A stretch of DNA of 64,000 nucleotides. It comes from Glaciecola punicea ACAM 611 (GTDB lineage: Bacteria; Pseudomonadota; Gammaproteobacteria; Enterobacterales; Alteromonadaceae). The DNA is taken from NCBI RefSeq assembly GCF_000252165.1, contig NZ_BAET01000020.1, forward strand, positions 1 to 64,000. The letters run 5' to 3'. Position 1 is the stretch's first letter; each line of letters opens with the position of its first letter. This document shows, piece by piece, positions 1 through 9,284 of this stretch. The notes beneath the pieces are model-generated. The model did not search any database. It saw only the letters and a program-made list of their open reading frames with translations, and was not told where the DNA came from. A program made the translations under genes and the position numbers.

Positions 1-2
1 TT

Positions 3-374
3 CTAACTCACAATCATCAGCTTGATTATGAGCTTGTTGAAACAGCATTAAAACTGCCTACCTTAGGTTTTGTAGGCATGATTGGTTCGCAAACTAAAGC
101 AAAACGATTTATGATTAAATTGGCACATCGAGGCTTTAATACCAAACAAATGAGCAAGTTTATAAGCCCTATTGGTGATTTGAGCATTCCAGGTAAGCGC
201 CCGCTTGAAGTGTCGGTGTCTATCTGTGCGCAGCTTATACGCTTGCTGCACGGCCCTTCTCAAAACGCTGTATTGCCAAGTCAACAAACTCAAGTAGATG
301 CCTCTACTTACGATAAAACTGCATCTTCAACTGCAGCGCAAACATTGCCGCCACAAACCTTAAAGGGAAATTAG
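3..374 (+). CDS. xdhC: XdhC family protein, C-terminal part (5' end outside window)
   Basis: The reading frame is open from the first bases, so the true start lies upstream. XdhC-type proteins bind molybdenum cofactor and help load it, in its sulfurated form, into xanthine dehydrogenase. The visible part carries the typical C-terminal Rossmann-like block: GMIGSQTKAKRF, then a stretch matching the family pattern of PIGDLSIPGKRPLEVSVSI. After about residue 85 of the visible part comes a low-complexity Ser/Thr/Gln/Ala tail that probably lies outside the conserved domain. Its TAG stop overlaps by one base the GTG start of the guanine deaminase gene, so the two are translationally coupled in a purine degradation operon whose xdhA/xdhB genes are probably just upstream. 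Identification rests on motif recognition. Confidence 0.85.
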   Translation, partial: LTHNHQLDYELVETALKLPTLGFVGMIGSQTKAKRFMIKLAHRGFNTKQMSKFISPIGDLSIPGKRPLEVSVSICAQLIRLLHGPSQNAVLPSQQTQVDASTYDKTASSTAAQTLPPQTLKGN

Positions 375-1666
375 TGACACACTCATCTACTTTATATCGC
401 GCTAGTATTCTTCATTTTAGCCAAACGACTCATAATATTGGTGATCAGGGCGATTACTTCGCAGACGGCGCATTAATTGTGCAAAACGCCCGCATAGTGG
501 CCGTTGGTCATTTCAGTGAACTTGCTCCGGATTATGCAACATCGGTGCTAGTAGATTATCGAAATCGTTTAATAATTCCCGGCCTGATCGACAGCCACCT
601 GCATTACCCGCAAACCGAAATGATCGCAAAATATGGTGAGCAGTTGCTGACTTGGCTTGAAAACTTTACCTTTCCCACCGAACAAAAATTCGAGTCATAC
701 ACTTATTGCGAGCTTATGGCTAAGCACTTTGTGACACAGTTAATAAATAACGGCACCACCACTGCGTTTGCCTATTCCAGCGTTCATAAACATGCCGCAG
801 ACGCCCTATTTATTGAAGCCTCGAAGCACAACATGGCGATGATAAGCGGTAAGGTCTGTATGGACCGCCACTGCCCAGACGCGTTAAAAGACACGCCCGC
901 GTCAGCTCAGCGCGACAGCGAAGACTTAATCAACAAGTGGCACGGTAAAGGACGTAATTTATACGCACTGACGCCGCGATTTGCGCCTACCAGCAGCCAT
1001 GAGCAATTAAGCTTGTTAGGTGAACTAGCGCAGCAGTATCCTGATGTGTTTATTCAAACTCATTTGTCTGAAAACCAAAGTGAAATTGATTGGGTAAAAA
1101 GCCTCTTTCCTAAACAAAAGTCATACTTGGATGTTTACGATCATTATAATATGGTAAGGCCACGCGCCTTATTTGGCCACTGTTTACATTTAGAACAGCA
1201 AGACTGGCAACGCCTAGCTGAGGCTAAGGCAACAGCAGTATTTTGCCCTACTTCTAACTTGTTTTTAGGCAGCGGTTTGTTCAACCTCAAAGAAGCACAA
1301 GCAAATGATGTGTCTATTGCCTTGGCCACTGACGTAGGCGGCGGAACTAGCTTTAACATGCTGCGAACCTATGGTGAAGCTTATAAAATTGGGCAGTTAC
1401 AAAACAATCCCTTAAGCGCTTTAGAAGGCTTATATTTGATGACTCAAGGACCAGCGCTAGCCTATTCGATGGCAGATGAAATTGGCAATTTGAACCCCGG
1501 CACTTTTGCTGATTTTGTGGTTTTAGACCCGCATTTCAATCAACTTGCAGAGTTACGCATGGCTAATTTTGAAAGTGGCGAAGATATTCTGTTCGCGTTG
1601 AGTTTTATAGGTGATGAGCGGGCGGTTGAGGCGACTTATATTGCAGGTAAGCAGTGTAAGGTTTGA
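374..1666 (+). CDS. guaD: Guanine deaminase
   Basis: This 430-residue protein converts guanine to xanthine and ammonia, feeding xanthine dehydrogenase. It is an amidohydrolase-fold metalloenzyme. The first metal-binding motif is GLIDSHLHYPQ (about residues 69-79). Further signatures are TTTAFAYSS, QTHLSENQSEI (about 230-240), FGHCLHLEQ and ATDVGGGTSFNMLRT (about 315-329), the last holding the metal-binding Asp and the family's substrate-pocket sequence. Length fits bacterial GuaD (about 430-440). The start is GTG, overlapping the xdhC stop, with no separate ribosome site, which suggests coupled translation. Expected location is cytoplasm. No regulatory site is visible because the operon promoter is upstream of the window. 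Confidence 0.93.
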   Translation: MTHSSTLYRASILHFSQTTHNIGDQGDYFADGALIVQNARIVAVGHFSELAPDYATSVLVDYRNRLIIPGLIDSHLHYPQTEMIAKYGEQLLTWLENFTFPTEQKFESYTYCELMAKHFVTQLINNGTTTAFAYSSVHKHAADALFIEASKHNMAMISGKVCMDRHCPDALKDTPASAQRDSEDLINKWHGKGRNLYALTPRFAPTSSHEQLSLLGELAQQYPDVFIQTHLSENQSEIDWVKSLFPKQKSYLDVYDHYNMVRPRALFGHCLHLEQQDWQRLAEAKATAVFCPTSNLFLGSGLFNLKEAQANDVSIALATDVGGGTSFNMLRTYGEAYKIGQLQNNPLSALEGLYLMTQGPALAYSMADEIGNLNPGTFADFVVLDPHFNQLAELRMANFESGEDILFALSFIGDERAVEATYIAGKQCKV

Positions 1667-2105
1667 TTTGCTTATTATTTGAAGTTTCGACTTCAACTTT
1701 AAGACGTCTCGCGAACATAGGTTTCTGTACCATCGCAGCAGAAACTCTTAGCGCTAATGAATTGCCCCATTGTTTACTTTCCGTTTCAAATTTTATGTGT
1801 AAGCACCGTTAAGTGCTAATGGCTTAAGCACACACAATGTATCTACTTGTTCAAGTGAAAACCCCTTTCGTCTACTTGCTTAATGTTCACAAAGCAACTA
1901 AAGAAGTGCTTGTGATAAGAACAAGGCCTGCTTTTAAAAAGATCAGGCCCTAGACATTTTGCAAGCTAATGTTTAAACGAGAGATAGCACAAGAGCTTTC
2001 AGTAACGGTAGAGCATCTAGCCTTTTTCACAGTTAACAACAAGGGCACAAACTTCAATAGTGAATTAGTAGAAGCCTTTGAAACCTGCACCTCGTTTAGA
2101 ATTAA
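1667..2105. other. Intergenic space, decayed sequence
   Basis: No intact gene is seen. An inverted repeat (GGCCTG ... CAGGCC, about 1925-1950) could be a weak terminator after guaD but lacks a clear T run. A short open frame at 1969-2127 (+) encodes about 52 residues that I do not recognise. It lies immediately before, and in a different frame from, the DUF3427 remnant and may be another piece of the same dead gene. Confidence 0.5.
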
Positions 2106-2591
2106 CGTGGTTTTGGCGACCAAATAAACGGTGATAACTTCCTAGGCCTTTATAAACATTACAATATGCGCGATGTTGCATTAGCATGCGAATATAGCAA
2201 AAAACACAGTGCGTTTAGAGGCGCGGGTGTCTTTAGCTACCGTCAGCATTATTTTTTGTTTATAGAGCTGCATAAAGATGAAGATGCAATTGCCTATCAA
2301 GACAAGTTGCTTAGCCCACAGCAGATGCAGTGGGACAGCCCAGAGTCGAGTCGTCCAGACAGAGGCCGCGGCGATGATATTATTAAGCATGTAGAAAAAG
2401 GACTTAAATTACACCTTTTCGTGCGCAAATTCAGAAAGATAGATGCAGTGGTACAGCCCTACATTTATATCGGCGAGGGCGTATACTTATCGCATATTTA
2501 TAAGTCCTCCCATAAACCGATAACGTTTCAGTTAAGCTTAGACAATGTGATACCTACGCAGATTTATGCCGAATTTGTTACTACAGGCTAA
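2106..2591 (+). pseudogene. DUF3427-domain gene remnant
   Basis: The frame is open from 2106 (after an in-frame TAA at 2103) to a TAA stop and encodes what looks like only the C-terminal DUF3427 domain. This domain is usually found at the end of large DEAD/DEAH helicase or nuclease-like proteins. Family features visible are LYKHYNMRDVAL, GVFSYRQHYFLFIELHKDE, LLSPQQMQWDS, the LHLFVRKFRKID block, PYIYIGEG, and a final PTQIYAEF. The first ATG (2166) falls inside the conserved region and has no ribosome site, so this is most likely a decayed C-terminal fragment and not a working gene. A domestic stand-alone domain protein is the less likely alternative. Confidence 0.72.
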
Positions 2592-2845
2592 GCTTTGTAT
2601 TAACCCATTCAAAAGTATGAGCTGCAAACAATGCTAAATAACTTGCAAAACATAGCGAGCAAAATTTTGCAAGAGCACATAAAAAACATATTTTAATGTC
2701 TTTATTTGTGTTGGATACGCTGACAAACTTGCAATATTCACATAATATGCATGAAAAATATTGGCAATAAATGTTCGCTATGGCTGGCATAAAAAAATCA
2801 GAAAAGCGCATCAAAGATCTTAATTAGCTTTTAAAAGGAATTAGT

Positions 2846-3289
2846 ATGGAACCAAATTATGCAAGGTATACTATTGACGAGTTACTTGAAGCAAAACGCA
2901 GTATCGAGAAAGAGGAAAACCCTGATGAATATGAGGAGATTGTTCGTGAAATTTCTATTCGGCAACAAACTGAGCCTTCTGGGCACGGCTCGCCACAAAT
3001 CGATTCAGGTAAAACATCACCTCTGCGCAAAAAATTAAGTTTTGCAGTAGCTCGCCTGAGTTTGTTTCCACTCGTTATGGTAAAGATAATAGCCGGCACT
3101 TTATGTGTCTATTATGGTCTAGAATTGTTTGACGGTTATGTCTTGCAAGAGGTTGTCCGCAGAGATCAATTACTAACACTCGCGCAGGAACCAACTAGCT
3201 ATTATATTCGGATGTTGACATATTTTGTGATTAGTTTAGCAGGGCTATGGGTTTTGACATTTGGCACTAAGCTGCGTAAATCATCCTAA
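2846..3289 (+). CDS. Small membrane protein of unknown function
   Basis: I do not recognise this 147-residue protein. The N-terminal 50 residues are hydrophilic and charged (YTIDELLEAKRSIEKEENPD), predicted helical and cytoplasmic. Two hydrophobic segments follow, about residues 72-92 and 121-139, joined by a polar loop, so it should be an inner membrane protein with both ends on the same side. A good ribosome site (AAAAGGAA, 6-7 bases before the ATG) supports the start. It stands alone between a dead gene and the tRNA-Phe locus. Codon use looks like that of its neighbours. No function can be assigned. Confidence 0.6.
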   Translation: MEPNYARYTIDELLEAKRSIEKEENPDEYEEIVREISIRQQTEPSGHGSPQIDSGKTSPLRKKLSFAVARLSLFPLVMVKIIAGTLCVYYGLELFDGYVLQEVVRRDQLLTLAQEPTSYYIRMLTYFVISLAGLWVLTFGTKLRKSS

Positions 3290-3508
3290 TTTATAAGAGT
3301 AGCTCTTAATAATCTTGCCAAAAGTGCCTGTTATAGATTATCTAAAGCCTTCGGGGCGGTGTCTATATCGAGCGATATTATTTTAAAGGTAGGCTGTTTA
3401 AGCGTTAATAGCATTTTGACATCGCCTACATGTACCTTTATCTTGATGGCAGGCGGCTATAGCGGTAGCACCTACTTCGAAAGAACCTGTGACCTTGACC
3501 CTGAAACT

Positions 3509-3539
3509 AAAAAGCCCCGCAATTTCTTGCAGGGCTTTA
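3509..3539 (-). terminator. Rho-independent terminator of tRNA-Phe
   Basis: On the minus strand a 10-bp stem (AAAGCCCTGC / GCGGGGCTTT, one G-U pair) with an 8-base loop is followed by TTTT. It starts a few bases beyond the tRNA 3' end, so it should end the tRNA transcript. Confidence 0.85.
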
Positions 3540-3545
3540 GGATAG

Positions 3546-3621
3546 TGGTGCCTCGACCCGGGATTGAACCAGGGACACGCGGATTTTCAATCCGCTGCTC
3601 TACCAACTGAGCTATCGAGGC
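3546..3621 (-). tRNA. tRNA-Phe (GAA)
   Basis: A 76-nt cloverleaf reads on the minus strand. The acceptor stem is GCCTCGA/TCGAGGC, the D arm contains AGCTCAGTTGGTAGAGC, the anticodon stem-loop is GCGGA-TTGAAAA-TCCGC with anticodon GAA, and the T arm contains GGTTCAATCCC. The 3' CCA is encoded. It reads in the same direction as mutY-yggX, about 120 bases downstream of yggX. No integrase or duplicated tRNA end was seen next to it. Confidence 0.97.
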
Positions 3622-3741
3622 ATGAAACGCTACATAAAATGCAGCATTTCGCTTGAGGGGCGTATTAAACGGATTTTGGGGCGTTAAGTCAACAAATTTT
3701 TGCCATATTTGCTACTTTCCATCCAAAAATCGTTTGAGTGC

Positions 3742-4014
3742 CTATTTTGTAGGCGGCACGTAACCTTCTATAGTTGGCTCGACACCTTCAAACAAAAATG
3801 CGCTCATTTTTTCTTCCAAATATTTGCGATCGCTGGCTTCCATCATGTTAAGTTTATTTTCATTTATCAACATGGTTTGTTTCTTCTGCCATTGCGTAAA
3901 CGCCTCTTTTGATATGTTATCAAAAATACGTTTGCCTAGCTCGCCAGGGTATAGTTGAAAATCTAGACCAGGGGCGTCTTTTTTGAAATGTTCGCAGTAT
4001 ACTTCTCTAGCCAT
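3742..4014 (-). CDS. yggX: Fe(2+)-trafficking protein YggX
   Basis: This 90-residue protein belongs to the YggX family. These small cytoplasmic proteins protect iron-sulfur clusters and help iron delivery under oxidative stress. Family features are the N-terminal [15 protein letters not shown] with its single conserved Cys (residue 7), [20 protein letters not shown], and [15 protein letters not shown]. Length matches the family (about 90). The gene starts 23 bases after the mutY stop on the same strand; the mutY-yggX pair is conserved in many gammaproteobacteria, which fits MutY carrying a 4Fe-4S cluster. A slightly extended C-terminus (YVPPTK) is normal. Confidence 0.95.
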   Translation of the reverse strand: MAREVYCEHFKKDAPGLDFQLYPGELGKRIFDNISKEAFTQWQKKQTMLINENKLNMMEASDRKYLEEKMSAFLFEGVEPTIEGYVPPTK

Positions 4015-4037
4015 TTTATTTTCCTTTGCTTGTTCAT

Positions 4038-5297
4038 TTAATACATTAACTGTATTTGTTTAATTATTTTAACCGTGGGCGCAGCAAGGCCAACTTTTGA
4101 TGCTTCTTGAATATTAAACCAAAGCGACTTTACATCCGTGCTACTTGGCGTCTCAATTTCCACTTCGCTTTGCGGCGCGGGTTCATTAAACGCTAGTGTA
4201 GCCGAGCTTTGCTGTAATTGCTTCACACTTTCTAACTCTATTAGTATGGGCGAAATATGCAAATGAAAGTGACTAAAGGTGTGTGTAAAGGGTTCTAGCG
4301 CTTTAATTTGTGGCTTTTTATCCACCAGCAGGCTAGCTAACTCTGCGGGCAATGAAGCGTTAAACGTTCCTTTCAAAGTTTCTAGTGGCTCTTGGCTTTC
4401 ATAAAAACCCCATAAACCACCCCAAATACCTGAAGAGGGTCGTTTATGCATAAGAATGCTGCCGCTGGTAAATGGAATGAGCATGTAGGTGTATTTTGTT
4501 GGAATCGCTTTTTTGGGCTTTTTGTGCGGAAGTTCTTGCTGTCTGCCTTGAGCAAAAGCTAAACAGTGAGACTGCAATGGGCACTCATCGCATTTAGGCT
4601 TGCTTCGCGTGCATAGCGTTGCGCCTAAGTCCATTATCGCTTGGGTATAGTCGTCAAATCGCAGCTTATCATCACTAATCGATAAAGGTAAATCATCTTC
4701 GCTAGTAGCGTCTGAGACATTATCATAGTCATCTTTATCGCTAACCTTGGTTAATTTGGGGGTACTAGGTTTAAGTGATTCAGCCATTATCCACATAGCG
4801 TCTTCTACTTTTTTATTACCCGGCCAGCCTTCTACTGCAAAAAAACGAGCAAGTACGCGTTTTACATTACCGTCTAAAATCACATAAGGCTGGTTACTTG
4901 CTAGCGACAGCACCGCAGATGCCGTAGAGCGACCAATGCCCGAAAGTGACAATACTTCGTCAAAATCTTTGGGGAATATACCACCAAACTCATCACGCAC
5001 ACGCTGGGCAGCTTTATGCATATTACGCGCTCGGGCGTAATATCCTAAGCCTGTCCATAAATGCAGCACTTCATCTTGCGTCGCATTGGCTAGATCAATT
5101 ACGCTTGGGAAGCGCTGTATGAACCTCTCATAGTAAGGAATTACGGCGCTTACTTGGGTTTGCTGCAGCATAATTTCCGACACCCACACTGAATAGCGCG
5201 ATTTTTGCTGCTGCCAAGGCAGGTGCTTGCGGCCGTGTTGATCAAACCATGCAAGCAAATGCTGACTGAAATTAAAAGGTGGTAATTTATTGGGCAT
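4038..5297 (-). CDS. mutY: Adenine DNA glycosylase MutY (with internal insertion)
   Basis: MutY removes adenine mispaired with 8-oxoguanine in base-excision repair. The N-terminal HhH-GPD domain shows [20 protein letters not shown] (catalytic Glu in [10 protein letters not shown]), the helix-hairpin-helix [12 protein letters not shown], and the catalytic Asp region [14 protein letters not shown]. The 4Fe-4S loop [17 protein letters not shown] has the standard C-x6-C-x2-C-x5-C spacing. A C-terminal NUDIX-like domain follows, with its [12 protein letters not shown] segment. At 419 residues it is longer than the usual 350-370. Most of the excess is an acidic Ser/Asp-rich insert of about 35 residues (around 175-210) just before the [13 protein letters not shown] helix that leads into the cluster. 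All catalytic residues are kept, so it should be active. Confidence 0.95.
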   Translation of the reverse strand: MPNKLPPFNFSQHLLAWFDQHGRKHLPWQQQKSRYSVWVSEIMLQQTQVSAVIPYYERFIQRFPSVIDLANATQDEVLHLWTGLGYYARARNMHKAAQRVRDEFGGIFPKDFDEVLSLSGIGRSTASAVLSLASNQPYVILDGNVKRVLARFFAVEGWPGNKKVEDAMWIMAESLKPSTPKLTKVSDKDDYDNVSDATSEDDLPLSISDDKLRFDDYTQAIMDLGATLCTRSKPKCDECPLQSHCLAFAQGRQQELPHKKPKKAIPTKYTYMLIPFTSGSILMHKRPSSGIWGGLWGFYESQEPLETLKGTFNASLPAELASLLVDKKPQIKALEPFTHTFSHFHLHISPILIELESVKQLQQSSATLAFNEPAPQSEVEIETPSSTDVKSLWFNIQEASKVGLAAPTVKIIKQIQLMY

Positions 5298-5329
5298 TTT
5301 TTCTAATTCATTTGAAAGGTAAAGGCTAA

Positions 5330-5698
5330 CTATTTATTGCCTTTTTTAGGCGTAATGATAAGTTTTGGTGAGTATTTCCTTCTATATATTTCATAAGCTG
5401 GAACGGCGCCAAACATACCGATTAAATAACTCGTTTGAAATGAGCTATAGTCAAATATTGTCTTTGCGATTATATCAACCAACAACCAAACCACAGCGAA
5501 TGCAAGCAAAGCAATTGCAATTCCTACCGTGTGAAATCGAAGCATAGATTGGCCATACAAAGTAGCACCGAATTCTTGTGAGCAGTACGGGCACGTAAAG
5601 CTGTCGCGAGGGTGCTCAATATCAAACTTATAGGCTCTACTTTCTAAAAACGGCTTATCACACGAGGAACAGCTAACTTTTCTACCTGGAAAATTCAT
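5330..5698 (-). CDS. Zinc-ribbon membrane protein of unknown function
   Basis: This is a small protein of 122 residues if it starts at the ATG at 5698; a TTG 36 bases upstream is possible but has no better ribosome site. It has two CxxC pairs (SCSSCDK near the start and [10 protein letters not shown] about 25 residues later), which should bind one zinc. Two hydrophobic segments follow (about residues 58-80 and 88-104) and the tail is basic. This architecture is typical of small zinc-ribbon inner membrane proteins with no known role. It sits between mutY and trmB, an otherwise conserved neighbourhood, 32 bases upstream of mutY on the same strand, so the two may be cotranscribed. Confidence 0.55.
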   Translation of the reverse strand: MNFPGRKVSCSSCDKPFLESRAYKFDIEHPRDSFTCPYCSQEFGATLYGQSMLRFHTVGIAIALLAFAVVWLLVDIIAKTIFDYSSFQTSYLIGMFGAVPAYEIYRRKYSPKLIITPKKGNK

Positions 5699-5932
5699 TT
5701 GCAGATCGCATCCGTTCAAACACCCTAAATTCAAATAAATACAAATTAAAGCAAAAGCTTTTTCTATGCAACCGCTTTCGATTTTGCAGCAATCAGCTTC
5801 ATTAACACCTCAGAAAACTAAAAATAATCACCGTTAAGCCAGCAAGCCAATTCACACAAGCTATTATGAATTGCAATTACCACCAACACTGGGATAATAC
5901 GCGCCAACGTTTTTACAAGAGCACTACAGTTC

Positions 5933-6652
5933 ATGAGTCGGTTTAACTCTGAAGAAGAAGCACGCGCCGCCGGCGTTTACATATCAAAGATCAAAAGTTT
6001 TGTGAAACGCGAAGGTCGCTTAACGAAAGCTCAAGGCAGTGCCATTGAAGAAAATTGGCCCAGCATGGGCCTAAGCATAGATCAAGGCCAGCTTAATTTA
6101 GAGCATGTTTTTGGCCGCAACGTCCCAACCGTGCTCGAAATTGGTTTTGGTATGGGTAAATCTTTGGTAGAAATGGCGCAAAACGCGCCAAACACCAACT
6201 TTATTGGGATTGAAGTACATCGCCCAGGCATAGGCGCCTGCTTGGCATCCGCGCAGCAGGCTGAGCTAACTAATTTACGCGTGTTTGAGCACGACGCCGT
6301 AGAGGTCTTAGACAAGTGCATCGCCAATGAAAGCTTAGATCGCTTGCAGCTATTCTTCCCCGATCCTTGGCATAAAACACGTCATCATAAGCGCCGAATT
6401 GTGCAAAGCGAATTTGTGCAGGCGCTTCGTACAAAACTCAAAATTGGCGGTGAATTTCATATGGCAACCGACTGGGAGCCATATGCCCAACACATGCTAG
6501 AAGTGATGCAGATCGCCCACGGCTTCGAAAACAAGTCAAGTAGTCAAGACTATTTAGCGCGCCCCGATTACCGGCCTATTACCAAATTTGAAGTACGCGG
6601 CCAAAAGTTAGGCCACGGCGTTTGGGATATTATTTTTACGCGAACACAATAA
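5933..6652 (+). CDS. trmB: tRNA (guanine-N7-)-methyltransferase TrmB
   Basis: TrmB makes 7-methylguanosine at position 46 of tRNAs using S-adenosylmethionine. Visible family signatures are the SAM loop [10 protein letters not shown] (about residues 68-77), [14 protein letters not shown], the characteristic [17 protein letters not shown] (about 140-156), and [15 protein letters not shown] (about 175-189). Its length of 239 residues is normal. It is transcribed away from mutY and followed 16 bases later by rsmC, so the two RNA methyltransferases probably form one unit. Confidence 0.95.
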   Translation: MSRFNSEEEARAAGVYISKIKSFVKREGRLTKAQGSAIEENWPSMGLSIDQGQLNLEHVFGRNVPTVLEIGFGMGKSLVEMAQNAPNTNFIGIEVHRPGIGACLASAQQAELTNLRVFEHDAVEVLDKCIANESLDRLQLFFPDPWHKTRHHKRRIVQSEFVQALRTKLKIGGEFHMATDWEPYAQHMLEVMQIAHGFENKSSSQDYLARPDYRPITKFEVRGQKLGHGVWDIIFTRTQ

Positions 6653-6668
6653 GGTTATTTTTAAGCAT

Positions 6669-7817
6669 ATGTCTACATTTAACACTACATCAAACCAAAG
6701 CCTGCTATTGCTTAGAAGCGAAGACCTTTTCAGCCAAGGCAAGTGGGCATTCATAAACCCATTAGACGCGGCGGTTTTCAACAATATCGATAACCCTAAT
6801 ATAATTGGCCTACATCAATATCATCATCATTTTAGCGAATGCGAACGTGCATGCAGCCAAGCTCAATACTTTGGCGCTGCTTTTGGCGAAGGCGTGTTTG
6901 GCGAAACTGCCGATGATGAAAAAGCTACTGACCAAAGTACCGTCGCCAATAGCCAAGCAAATAAAGCTGACGCCATAGCAAAACACTCTTTAGACGGCGT
7001 GGTTATATACATGCCAAAATCTAAACAGCAATTGGCCATGCTCATAAATAACGCTAGCTATTTAGTAAAGCCAAACGGCAAAGTATTAATAGTGGGTGAG
7101 AATAAGGCCGGTATAAAAAGCGCACCGAAGCTGTTAGATAAAATTGGTGAGCACGTTAATAAAATAGATAGCGCAAAACACTGCGGCCTATTCGCCGTTG
7201 CTGTTACCAATCCACTGCCAAGCTTTACAATAGCCGATTACGCGCAAGTGCACGAGTACAAGATTAACCAGCAAAGCATGCATATATATTCCTTACCCGG
7301 CGTGTTTGGTCACAAACAATTAGATCCGGGCACCGATTTGTTACTACAGCAGCTCACCCCAGAGTCACTGGCTAAAACACGCGGCCATATATACGATTTC
7401 GCCTGCGGTACGGGTATTATTGGCTGTTACTTAGCCAAAATTATCACAAAAACCAAACGCGTTACCATGAGCGACATTTCAGCCTTAGCCACTTACTGCA
7501 GTGAACAAACGGCGCGTTTAAATGAAGTAGAGGTAAACATTATTGCTTGCAGCGGCGTTGCCCAGTGCGATCCGAAGTTTGACGTAATAGTCTCAAATCC
7601 GCCGTTTCACGAAGGCATTCAACAAGACTACAGCATTACCGACAACTTTATAAAACAGGCCTATAGTCGCTCGCATCCCCATGCTAGTATCACGATAGTA
7701 GCGAACCGCTTTTTACCCTACCCAGGTATTTTAGACGCTGTTTATAAAGGCTTCACCGAAGTAGCTGTTAGCAACAAGTTTCGCGTATATGGCGCTAAAA
7801 AATTCGCGAAATCTTAA
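6669..7817 (+). CDS. rsmC: 16S rRNA (guanine-1207-N2)-methyltransferase RsmC
   Basis: RsmC methylates G1207 of 16S rRNA in the 30S subunit. The protein has the expected tandem layout. An N-terminal, catalytically inactive Rossmann domain (SEDLFSQGKWAFINPLDA, about residues 16-33) is followed by a C-terminal active domain with the SAM motif YDFACGTGIIGC (about 240-251) and the amino-methylase motif VSNPPFHEG (about 303-311). It is 382 residues against about 340 in E. coli. Part of the excess is a polar Ala/Asp/Ser/Lys-rich insert around residues 75-108 of the N-terminal domain. It follows trmB closely and precedes glgA by 30 bases. Confidence 0.92.
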   Translation: MSTFNTTSNQSLLLLRSEDLFSQGKWAFINPLDAAVFNNIDNPNIIGLHQYHHHFSECERACSQAQYFGAAFGEGVFGETADDEKATDQSTVANSQANKADAIAKHSLDGVVIYMPKSKQQLAMLINNASYLVKPNGKVLIVGENKAGIKSAPKLLDKIGEHVNKIDSAKHCGLFAVAVTNPLPSFTIADYAQVHEYKINQQSMHIYSLPGVFGHKQLDPGTDLLLQQLTPESLAKTRGHIYDFACGTGIIGCYLAKIITKTKRVTMSDISALATYCSEQTARLNEVEVNIIACSGVAQCDPKFDVIVSNPPFHEGIQQDYSITDNFIKQAYSRSHPHASITIVANRFLPYPGILDAVYKGFTEVAVSNKFRVYGAKKFAKS

Positions 7818-7847
7818 ACTTATGCGACTCAAAAGAATCTACCTATT

Positions 7848-9284
7848 ATGAAAATATTGTTTGTTATATCAGAAGTTGAAGACATAATTAAAACGGGTGG
7901 CTTAGCCGACGTAGGCAAAGCTCTTCCCATAGCCTTGTCAAAACTAGGACATGATGTGCGCATTGTTATGCCGTACTACAAGCAAGTGGCTAAAGATCTT
8001 GATTTAACAAACACCATACAAAGTCAAATTATGCACATTAACGGCGCTCATTATACATACAAGGTTAAAGAGCTAGGTTTTCACGGAATTAAAATCTATT
8101 TAATAGACCACCCTTATTTTAGTGAAGCGCAAAGTTTATACGCAGACGAGTCTTTAGCCAGCAATGCACAGCGCTTTAGTTTACTTTCGTTGTGCGCGCT
8201 GAGCGTAAGCTACTACTTAGACTTTGCGCCTAACATTTTACACTGTAACGACTGGCACACTGCGCTTACTCCTTATTTCATGCACAGCGATTATTTAATA
8301 AGACATCAGCTTATTAACAAGCACGATTTTTTTGCACAGACAAAAAGTGTTATAACAATTCACAATGCTGCCTTTCAAGGCGCAGAAAAACTTGACCGTG
8401 TGCCTTTGCTAAATGACCACGACAAACACCATATTTACAGCGACAACAATCATGTGAATATGCTGCGAACCGGCCTTATGTTTTCAAACAAGATATGCCC
8501 AGTTAGCCCTAGCTATGCGCATGAAATTACTAGTTATTTAGGCAGCCATGGTGTGTCTGATGTTATTAACCAAGCACCGCACAAGGTTATTGGTATATTA
8601 AACGGCTGTGACTATTCACAGTGGGACCCTGCAAGTGATAAACACCTACCGGCGAATTTTGAGATTGGCAATATGAAGGGCAAGCAAGAGTGTAAAAAAG
8701 TGCTGCAAAAAACGGCCGGTTTACCGCCGTTAAAATCAACGCCCTTAATTGGCATGGTTTGCCGCGTGGCAAAGCAAAAAGGCTTTGACTTTATTATGCC
8801 CATTATTGAAGATTTACTGTTGCACAAGGTCCAGTTTGTGATTATGGGCACAGGAGACGCCGCAATCGTGGCTAAACTACATGACATAAGCCGCCGTCAT
8901 CCTGATAAATTTCATTTTTTAGAAGCTTTTAAGCCCAACCTATCGCATTTAATTGAAGCGGGCAGCGATTTCTTCTTAATGCCGTCTGAATTTGAGCCTT
9001 GCGGATTAAACCAAATGTATAGTCTGGCCTATGGCACATTGCCCATCGTTCGCCATGTAGGCGGATTGGCCGACACCGTTATTGATATTAGCCAGTCTAA
9101 TGCCACCGGCTTTTCGTTCACTGAGCCTTCAGCGCTTAATCTTCTATCTACCATTCGTAATGCTTTGCTGAGCTATCACGACTCACCCAGCAAAATAAAA
9201 AAAATGATAAAACAAGGCATGCAGACCCGATTCACGTGGGAAACTGCCGCTAAGCACTACGAACATGTTTATAAAAGCAAGTAG
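7848..9284 (+). CDS. glgA: Glycogen synthase (ADP-glucose type)
   Basis: GlgA transfers glucose from ADP-glucose to a growing alpha-1,4-glucan. It is a GT5 glycosyltransferase of 478 residues, the usual length. The N-terminal nucleotide-sugar motif IKTGGLADVGKALP (about residues 14-27) is clear, as are LHCNDWHTAL, ILNGCDYSQWDP, VCRVAKQKGFD and the C-terminal catalytic segment SEFEPCGLNQMYSLAYGT (about 383-400). No glgB, glgC or glgP is present nearby, which is unusual for a glycogen gene; here it sits behind two RNA methyltransferase genes. It could be cotranscribed with them or have its own promoter in the short gap. The substrate preference is inferred from the family. Confidence 0.93.
   Translation: MKILFVISEVEDIIKTGGLADVGKALPIALSKLGHDVRIVMPYYKQVAKDLDLTNTIQSQIMHINGAHYTYKVKELGFHGIKIYLIDHPYFSEAQSLYADESLASNAQRFSLLSLCALSVSYYLDFAPNILHCNDWHTALTPYFMHSDYLIRHQLINKHDFFAQTKSVITIHNAAFQGAEKLDRVPLLNDHDKHHIYSDNNHVNMLRTGLMFSNKICPVSPSYAHEITSYLGSHGVSDVINQAPHKVIGILNGCDYSQWDPASDKHLPANFEIGNMKGKQECKKVLQKTAGLPPLKSTPLIGMVCRVAKQKGFDFIMPIIEDLLLHKVQFVIMGTGDAAIVAKLHDISRRHPDKFHFLEAFKPNLSHLIEAGSDFFLMPSEFEPCGLNQMYSLAYGTLPIVRHVGGLADTVIDISQSNATGFSFTEPSALNLLSTIRNALLSYHDSPSKIKKMIKQGMQTRFTWETAAKHYEHVYKSK

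Noticed and set aside
2581-2814. A 77-codon minus-strand frame between the DUF3427 remnant and the small membrane gene
   Set aside because: Rich in Cys and Phe as expected from AT-rich antisense sequence, and without a ribosome site.
3546-3621. tRNA-Phe as an integration site of a genomic island
   Set aside because: No integrase and no repeated copy of the tRNA end were found nearby.
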